Positions 56,607 through 64,000 of a DNA stretch of 64,000 nt are shown here, one piece after another. The notes under the pieces were generated by a model that saw only the letters and a list, made by a program, of their open reading frames with translations, was not told the DNA's origin and did no database searches. The DNA is from Cenococcum geophilum 1.58 (lineage: Eukaryota; Ascomycota; Dothideomycetes; Gloniales; Gloniaceae). How positions within the stretch are numbered: position 1 is the first letter of the stretch; the number at the start of each line of letters is the position of its first letter. Made by a program: the position numbers and the translations under genes. The stretch spans positions 868,001 through 932,000 of the forward strand of contig KV748211.1 of NCBI GenBank assembly GCA_001692895.1, given 5' to 3'.

Positions 56607-59600
56607 CGTACCTTTTTGTTGACGTATTTGTTAATATCTCTATTAATACCACTATATATACCGTAAATATGGCAGACCTTACTGTAATTAAGTGTAGCAA
56701 GTGCTGTATCTATAAGCCCCGTCTTAACTTTGTTAAAGATGGCCCTTTAAAGAAGCTTTTAAAGCTGTGCCAGTTATATCGGTTAAAGGCGCGTATTCCC
56801 TATATACTACTTCTACTTCTGCCTACTTTTCTAGGCCTCTAAATATAGTTCAAATAAGCGGAGAGCTCTTATAGAGCTAGGTTCTACTACTAAGAATTAT
56901 CCGACAAGGCGCTAGCAAACTGCTCTACCTAAAAACGATACCGAGAACGCCTTTCTGCCTCGTGGCTAGAATAGCTAAGATACCCCTAAAATAGCTTAAC
57001 GGCGGAAGACAATTAGGGCAATATAACGGGAGTACCGCATTCTTAATTGGCGGGGTAAAGCTTACTTACCTACTCCTCCGCTATATACTATAGATAAAGC
57101 TCTATATAGTAGAAGAGGCACTCTAGATGGCCCAAATACGTCCTTTCTAGAACTAGCTCTTATGCCTACTCTACCGCTAATACCTACTCCGACTACGGCC
57201 ACACTACTACCCGTTTCGGCTGTTAATTGGGAGCGAGTTAAGAAGTTTAGGAGTATACTATAGGCTGAATATATAGAGACGTATAGTTGTTGTAAGGAGC
57301 AGTGGTTCTAAATGGGCCTAGTTATAGAGGGTGATAATATAGGTATATATAAAGCCTGTATTAAGGACGCTAATAGTCTTAAGGATCTAACCCTTTCTCC
57401 CTTATTTAGTGAAAGTAACGGGCTTAATCTAGGGCCTATTCCTAGCTTCCTGCCTATACTTACTGCGGTAGAGGAGCTTCTAATTGCGCGCGTATACGTT
57501 TATCTGCAAGTCGTGCGTGTACGCGGCTAGCAACATTGCTATACTGGCCATATCTGCTACTTTGGCTAGAATACACCAAAGACTTAGACGCAGCTACTAC
57601 GGCTACCTACTAAACTCGATATACTAGTCGTGAAGCCTACGGTAGTAAATAGTAGCGAATACTTAAGTTAACGGTTTACTAAACGGTATACCGTAAGGCG
57701 CTCTGCTATATTACTATAGCTTTACTTTCTAAAAGTTAATTATTCTAATTATTGTGACGTTAAAATATGTAGCACCTAACTTACCAGCTTACCCAAAAAT
57801 GGCTCTATATTAGATTAGCTACCTTATATTAATAAGCCAGAGTAAGGTTCTAGTGGCCTGACGGCTTAGCTTACTCCTAGGTCATAGGCTACGTTAGCTT
57901 CTATAAGCAATTCTGCTCCTATACAACGTCCTCCTATCGTTAATCCTCTATCTGTTAAGCTTAGCAGTAATATACTAGATAGCGAATTTAATGACGACGT
58001 ACTAGATACTTTGGTTCCTAATCTAGTACCTAGCCTTAATAAATTAGAGCTTTTAAGTCGCGAGGTTTAACACTAATAAGACCTATAAGCGGGCCTAGAG
58101 GTTCCTACTATGCGGTAAACGCCTCTCTCTAAGCGATTAGCTAGTTTTATTATACGCGGCGCCTTTCTTACTCTATTTCCTTATAGTAAAGCCAATTTTA
58201 ATATACCACGAAGCCGTACAGTTACCCTAGCTGCGTACGCCAAGCATATACTTAAGTATTAGGACGGTTGGTTTAGCCGCTACCCCTTATTCCGCTACTA
58301 CGTGTTTAATTAGATTATAAGAGAGCAAGCCCTTAGCACTACCCGCTTCCTTTACGGCCGATTAAATAAAAATAGTCTATCTTTAGATAAGCTTAATGAT
58401 CTTATAAATGGTAATAGGGGTAGCCAGTTAGTAAATAAGATTATATGGCATATATAGAACCTTAAGGGCACTAGACCTTACTAAAGGCAGAAGAGAAATA
58501 AGCTTACGGCCTATACTAAGAATATTAAAAGCGGGTCTCTATTCTTTACACTAAGCGCTACTAATCTATATTAGCATAATCTATACTTTTATATACCTCT
58601 ATTTAATAAATATAAGGCTATTAATAAGGCTTAGCGCTACTAGATTACTTCTTAAAATCTTAACAATAATCCGCATATTGCTACTTACTGGCTATATCGC
58701 CGCTTTAATCTGTTTAGGAAACACGTGTTTATAGGCCTATTTAATAGTACTAACTTTTAGTTCTAATATAAGTAGTAGGTATAAGGTAGCGGCTATATAT
58801 ATAGCTTCTTATAGAGTTTAACAGCCCTAAGGCTAGATCCGTTAGCTAGTAAGTTAAGGGCAGCTTTTGCTAAGTACTGGAATACTTTTATATCCGTAAT
58901 TAATCCTAATTAATCTAGGCCTTTTAATCTCCGATATCCTTCTGCTCTTAGCTATAAAGAGTAGCTTAATACCAGTAAGCTTCTTACTGCCTGCCTTAAT
59001 TAATTTTAACAGTACTGTAATTGCACCAAATCTTACTGCTTAAGATTAAAGAAAGGTTCTACTAGAGCAAAGAAGTGCCGCTTCTATTTTCCACGCTCTT
59101 TTTGTAATAAGGCCGCTGTATTAAAGGATTAAAATCTATATTACTAGACGTTCTGTCCATAGCGTAACGATAAGCTTTTTAATAATTATAATATAGCTAT
59201 AATATTGGCGTGGATGGCGAATATTAATACGTTACCCGCTATAAGCATATTAGTAATAGTTAACTATATAGGCAAATATTGCAGTAAGGAAGAGAAGAAG
59301 TTAACTTCCTACCAGGAGTTACTCTAATTAGTATAGCCGCACGCTAATAGCCTTTATGCCTTTAGTTCGGTCGTGGCTAGATTTATAAATAAGCTTATTA
59401 CTAAACGCGATTAGTTAGCGCAGGAGGTATACTATTTACTTTTTAACATTCCCCTTTATAAAGGCTCTAGGAATATAGTAACTTTATACTACCGCTAGGA
59501 GGATGATTAGAGCGCTATATATAAGTTTACAGATGGGTAACTAAGAGTGCATAGACTATCTAACTATAAGAAATATAAGCGCCGCCTAAATAGGGTAGAG

Positions 59601-61850
59601 GACGTTATCTTCCTTAACTTTCTTCTCTATTTTAATTACTCTACTTATAAGCGTCGACTAAGAGCAAGGCCTTAAGTTATATCGTACTTTCTATAATATA
59701 ACGGCGATCCTTCCTATCCGCAGTATCTTAAGTTCTGCCGCGTAAAGCTTATTCTTTATTACCCGTGGAGGGAGTATAAGGAAGTAGCTACTTATACTAA
59801 TAGATTTGGGGCTCCTAATTATATGGCTTCCTATTAGGCTTGTGTTAACTTTTATTAGCATTAGCCTAACTACTTCTATAATTGGAAACTAGAGGAAGGT
59901 CGTGAAACTGCTAATATTAATAAGTTTAAGGGCGATTTCGCAGACGACTTAGAGCTATACCAGTCCTTTAAGGCCCTACATGCCCACGTTTAAAATACTA
60001 ATAGAGTTAAAATTAAGGATCCTAATAGGCTTGGTAATAGGGAGCTTAATTATAACTATAACTAGAGTACGCATTAGGGTACGTACCCGCAGCTTAATAA
60101 AAGGACTTATTAGCAGGAAGTACGGCTATAGCCTCTACCGTAGAGCCGCCTATCCCAAATAGCAACTCCGTCCTCCTTATAACTAGGTTAGCGTTATATC
60201 TATAATGTTATAGTTAATTACTATAGGCAGATCTAAGTGGGCCTTAGCCCCCCCCTACTGCGGATTAATATTAATAGAGAGGTAGAAACCGGTAAGTTAT
60301 ATCTTATTGCTATTCTGTCTACTACGCTCTATAATATAGCTATGTCTAATAGTAAGCCGTCGCCATTAGTTTAAGCTACCCCTACTAGAGTAGCTGCCTT
60401 TAATATTAACGGTAGAACTATATATAAACTATTAAGGTTGCTAATAAATCGCCCCTTTAAGGAATTACCTGCTGCTAGTCTTACGCCTCTATAATAAGCT
60501 TTTAAGCATATTTACTATCTTATCCTTAATAAGAAATCTATAATTAGGCAAGTATATCTGGTCTAGATTAATCGCTGCCTCCGTTAGATCTACCCTGTGC
60601 GTAACAACGACTACTTTAGAGGCTTAAATATCTTGCTAATAGGCGATTTCTATTAGCTTCCCCCTGTAGGTTAGGCGGCCTTATATAATAATCTACCCGC
60701 TAGGCCGTTAGAGCTCGCCAGCTATAAAAAGGGAGCCTATAAGGCGATTAACCGAACTACTGTCCTAGATTAAGTTATATGGTAGGGCGGTAATAACGCT
60801 AAGAGCTTTGTATTTAGGACCGCCCTCGCGGAGCTATATAGTAATTCTATAAGTAATTCGACCTAAAAGCTTCTTTTAACTAGGTATAAGCAGGGCCTAT
60901 CTACTAATAAGGTTGCGGGCTTTAATAATATAATTCAGCTATATGGCATACACGCTACTATAGGTAAGTATAATACTATTCGGCTTCGCGACCTTTTATA
61001 GCCGGTAGTGGCTATTAAGTTAGTTAATACTAGTGTAGGTGCGTGGAAAGCTACTTCTAATTAGTACAGTACTATAGAGAATTTAGCCCTATGTATTAGC
61101 GCGAAAGTAATACTAATATAGAATATCTGGGTTAAACTAGGCTTAGTAAACGGTACTACTGGTATAGTTAAAGATGTTGTATAGAAGGAATACGCGGATA
61201 TTAAAAAGGATTAGCCCTAGTTACTATTTATTATAGTAAATAGGTATAACGAACCTGCCCTATTTACTCGGCAGGATAGTAAAAAAGTTATCCCTATCTT
61301 TTCCGTGCTTTATAAGTAGGAGGGTATAAGAGGTTTTTGCTTACGGCGTTAATTTCTAATTACTCTAGCTTTTGCTCTTACTGTATATAAAAGCTAAAGC
61401 CTAACGCTTAACCGGGTAGTTCTAAATATTAAGGAAAAGGATAAGATAGCCGGATTAACCTATATAGCAATCTCACGAGTTAAGAAGCTTTTGGGGCTTA
61501 TATTTAAATGTAAATTTAATAAGGAACGATTTTAGTTATTTATAAGTAAGACTAAAGAGGTATAATAGGAAGATTTTGTACGGAGGTAGTAGCAACTACT
61601 TATAAACGACTTTTCCTAATTAGGAAATTATATACTGGCTTAGAGGTAAGCGGAGAATATAGCATTCGTCTTGGTTTTCTAACTTTTAAATAGCTTAACC
61701 GCGAAATCTAATTTTCTAACTTTTAACCCCCCTATCCGTTCTACCTTCTTACCGCTTCTAGAGCTATTAGATATACATATAATGGTATATAGGGAGAATT
61801 GGCAGCATTGCCGGATCAATATTGTTGCTGTCTATAGCGTTAATTGATTT
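56607..61850 (+). mobile_element. Helitron (rolling-circle transposon), RIP-inactivated
   Basis: A single large plus-strand coding region with zinc finger, DUF6570-like, Helitron Rep and PIF1-type helicase domains. This combination is diagnostic of autonomous fungal Helitrons. Termini could not be fixed: Helitrons have no inverted repeats or target duplications, and a TC start and hairpin-CTRR end are not certain in this mutated sequence. Confidence 0.85.
56669..61682 (+). pseudogene. Helitron Rep-helicase protein
   Basis: ATG at 56669; stop about 61680-61682; about 1,670 codons. Domains in order: a Cys-rich N-terminal finger (CSKCC...C...LCQLY, 56690-56780); a DUF6570-type region (LGPIPSFLPILTAVEELLIARV, 57433-57490); the Helitron-like N-terminal domain (FLTLFPYSKANFNIPR, about 58170; LKGTRPY, about 58462); the rolling-circle Rep site, where HIH of the HUH motif now reads YIY (58794-58802, in GSGYIYSF); and the Rep tyrosine region VNYIGKYCSKEEKKL at about 59252-59296. 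The helicase follows: Walker A at about 60270-60300 (reads REVETGK for GxxGTGK), Walker B region LILNKKS at about 60520, LLIGDFYQLPPVG at 60634-60672, and the C-terminal ISRVKKL at about 61470. The pattern of H-to-Y and G-to-R/E changes is what RIP produces. Confidence 0.87.
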
Positions 61851-62348
61851 TTAAAATTTTTTAATTTTTTTTAAAGGGCGGAAATGTTGCTTATATAAGA
61901 AGTTACGTAACCTCTGAGAATATATATATAATTACAACAATTCCTAACTAAGAACCCTCTTTCTAACCTTATAGCCTTACTTAAACTACTTCTACTACCT
62001 TTGTAGTATCTTAAGCTTCTTTACCTATTAAACAAATAGACGATTAACCCTAGTTAATAAACGTACCTAACCGACAAACGAACTAATAAATTAAATTAAA
62101 AGTTCTGAAAGTCTAAATAAGGTTCTGCTAAGACGCTAGCTAAACCCTAACCTAGACCCTTCCTAACCTATTAAATTCTAAAAATAACGACCTCTACTGA
62201 ATTAAAAATTAACTTTAAATATTTAAGGCGTCTCTACTACTACAGTAGCCACTACAGTGACAGAGACACCCTATATTTTAGTAAGCAATTAAGCCTATCC
62301 TGTACGAGAATCTTATGCTATTAGTACTTACTAAATTACGTGCTTATA
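61851..62348. other. Spacer downstream of the Helitron
   Basis: TA-rich; includes TTTTTAATTTTTTTT (61858-61872) and the palindrome GTTACGTAAC at 61902-61911. The stretch TGTTGCTTATATAAG...ATATATATATAATTAC at about 61884-61935 resembles a fungal LTR promoter, but I found no partner. It may contain the true Helitron 3' end. Confidence 0.4.
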
Positions 62349-63350
62349 GGGCCTCCTATCTATAAATACTCCCTCCTTTATACCTTCCTCTCTTCTTTTT
62401 TTTTTCCTTATAGTGGCTAGAGGTGCTCTAATACCCCTTTCTAGTCCCCACTAAGGGATCTATTAGTTGATGTGGCAATATAGACAGCATTAGATAAGGA
62501 GATAGGTGAGAAAGAAGATAGAAAGGACGGAGGAGCCTCTAGTAAGTGTTAGTTAAGCAATGACAATGGCTATATTATAGCTGCCTAATCTCCTATACTT
62601 GTAGGTTTCCTCCTATCTATAAATACTCCCTCCTTTATACCTTTCTCCCTTCTTTTCTTCTTTCCTATAAGAGCTAGAGGTGCTCTAATACCCCTCCCTA
62701 GTCCCCACTAAGGGATTTATTGGTTAATGTGGTAATATAAACAGCATCGGACGACGAGACGGGCGAGAGAGGATAGGAAGGACGGGGGAGCTTTTGGTAA
62801 GTGTTAGTCGAGCAATGTTACTGGCTATATTATAGCTGCCTAATCTCCTATACTTGTAGGCCTCCTCCCGTTTATAAATACTCCCTCCTCTATACCTTTC
62901 TTTCTTTTTTTTTTCTTCCCTATAAGAACTAGAGGTGCTCTAATACTCCTCCTTAGTCCCCACTAAGGGATCTATTAGTTGACGTGGTAATATGGATAGC
63001 ATTAGACGATAAGACGGGTAAGAGAGGACAGGAAGGACGGAGGAGCCTCCAGTAGGTGTTAGTTGAGTAACATTAATAGCTATTTATAGCCGCCTAATCT
63101 CCTATACTTGTAGGCCTCCTCCCGTCTATAAATACTCCCTTCTTTATACCTTTCTTTCCTCTTTTCTTCTTCTTTACTGGAGCTAGAGGTGCTTTAATAC
63201 TCCTCCCTAATCCCCACTAAGGGATCTATTAGTTAATGTGGCGATATAGACAGTATCGGATAAGGAGATAATGGGTAAAAGAGAAGATAAAAAGGACGGA
63301 GGAACCTCTGGTAGGTATTAGTTAAGCAACATTAACGGCTAGTTTTTATT
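62349..63350 (+). repeat. Tandem array of four 254-bp units with TATA-like boxes
   Basis: Units begin with GGCCTCCT-like sequence at about 62350, 62604, 62859 and 63113. Each contains TCTATAAATACTCCC or a close variant, a pyrimidine-rich tract, AGAGGTGCTCTAATAC, CCCCACTAAGGGAT, a purine-rich stretch near AAGGACGGAGGAG, and CTCCTATACTTGTAGG at the unit junction. Mismatches are mainly transitions. Each unit thus has a TATA-like box about 45 bases upstream of the conserved AGAGGTGCTC word. It is not a CRISPR array (units too long, no short spacers). Confidence 0.9.
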
Positions 63351-64000
63351 ACCTAAAGATTGCGTTACGTAACGATATTTGGGAACATAAATATATACCC
63401 CGTCCCGTACTCTACCACTACTAAATATTCTAGATTTTGTACTTGGAGCTGCTTATAATAGGCATTCCTAAAATATCTGCTGGTTTAAAGCTCTACAACT
63501 AAACGTTGTTAACGGTTTATATAGGGGTTGTTAATTAAGCTCCCGGGATATAATTTTTAAAGTTTAATACCATACCACTATTATAACCTTCTTGTAGTGG
63601 CCGAGCCACCCCTAATCTTCTACCCTCCCTTTCTTCCCCCCTCTTATTGCTTGGTGCCGAGTTATTACATTATTACCGAGCTATTGCGTCGTTGTATATC
63701 CGAACTGGTGGGCAACGATATAGTTAATTAATTATATTAGGCGTCGCTACTATAGCCGCACCGCCTCTACCCGTTAGGGGGAGAAGTCTTAGCATACTGT
63801 TATGTCTCTTCTTATATGCGTATTTAATTAAGTTAGGGTAGTAGACTTTAATTCCAGCTATGCGGCGATTTATTTATTAGGCATTAAAAATATTTAGTAT
63901 ATAAAGCTTTAAATTNNAATNANAATCTACTATATNAGATCCTACNTAGAGGGCTCTATATTAAAGCTCTGCAGTCTAAATATATACTAGATTCGTGACC
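63351..64000. other. Unassigned degraded DNA to the window end
   Basis: GTTACGTAAC occurs again at 63364-63373. 63590-63660 has a pyrimidine-rich stretch (CTACCCTCCCTTTCTTCCCC). 63910-63980 contains Ns and GGGCTCTATATTAAAGCTCTGC, resembling the minisatellite at 42.2 kb. No gene or element is recognised. Confidence 0.5.

Noticed and set aside
57312..57530. 72-codon open frame as a separate small gene
   Set aside because: It is an uninterrupted piece of the DUF6570-like region of the Helitron protein, not an independent gene.
62349..63350. Possible CRISPR array
   Set aside because: Units of 254 bp follow each other without unique spacers, and the context is a fungal nuclear genome.

Overview
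This window is most likely a heterochromatic, AT-rich block from a filamentous ascomycete (Pezizomycotina). Almost the whole 64 kb carries the mark of repeat-induced point mutation (RIP): TA is everywhere, CA and TG are scarce, old reading frames are broken by TAG and TAA at former CAG/CAA/TGG codons, and repeat copies differ from each other by C/T and G/A transitions. RIP and these transposon families belong to filamentous ascomycetes; I cannot name the genus. I see no bacterial-type operons, no rRNA and no convincing tRNA.

Layout. (1) 1-16.9 kb: degraded DNA without recognisable mobile elements. It holds a long, coherent but unrecognised broken frame (about 1.4-7.2 kb, +), a second unrecognised frame (about 10.1-11.2 kb, -), a purine (GA) tract (11.2-11.4 kb), a RIP-killed member of a fungal family that I associate with DUF7924 (12.0-13.4 kb, -), and a field of degenerate repeats (14.1-16.4 kb). 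(2) 16.9-30.1 kb: a minus-strand Ty1/copia element (copia A) cut in two by a complete minus-strand Ty3/gypsy element (gypsy 1, 18428-26458; 422-bp LTRs, TSD AACCT). (3) 30.1-31.7 kb: a low-RIP island without a clear gene. (4) 31.7-40.5 kb: a plus-strand copia element (copia B), cut by a complete plus-strand gypsy chromovirus (gypsy 2, 32762-39105; 192-bp LTRs, TSD TAGGG). (5) 40.5-41.9 kb: a second RIP-free island with the only convincing intact gene, a 253-aa conserved hypothetical protein on the minus strand whose last codons and stop seem to come from the truncated end of copia B. (6) 41.9-43.0 kb: a foldback/TIR element carrying a 27-bp minisatellite. (7) 43.4-50.3 kb: a third complete gypsy chromovirus (gypsy 3; 187-bp LTRs, TSD GGGTC). 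(8) 50.5 kb: a 129-bp MITE. (9) 51.2-56.6 kb: a Tad1-like LINE with ORF1, endonuclease, RT and RNase H. (10) 56.6-61.7 kb: a Helitron with Rep and PIF1-type helicase domains. (11) 62.35-63.35 kb: four tandem 254-bp units, each with a TATA-like box, followed by unassigned DNA.

Nothing here forms a working pathway. The block is a layered graveyard of at least seven mobile elements, with two islands of older or protected unique DNA. Insertion order can be read from the nesting: copia A before gypsy 1, and copia B before gypsy 2. In several elements RIP has changed catalytic residues (RT DD to NN or DN; Helitron HIH to YIY), so none can be autonomous as it stands. The boundaries of LTR elements are precise to the base. 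Boundaries of broken coding regions, the LINE, the Helitron and the unrecognised frames are approximate. Runs of N (near 20239, 25412-25470, 44274, 46474-46536, 50705-50752, 63916-63956) mark assembly uncertainty, mostly inside repeats.
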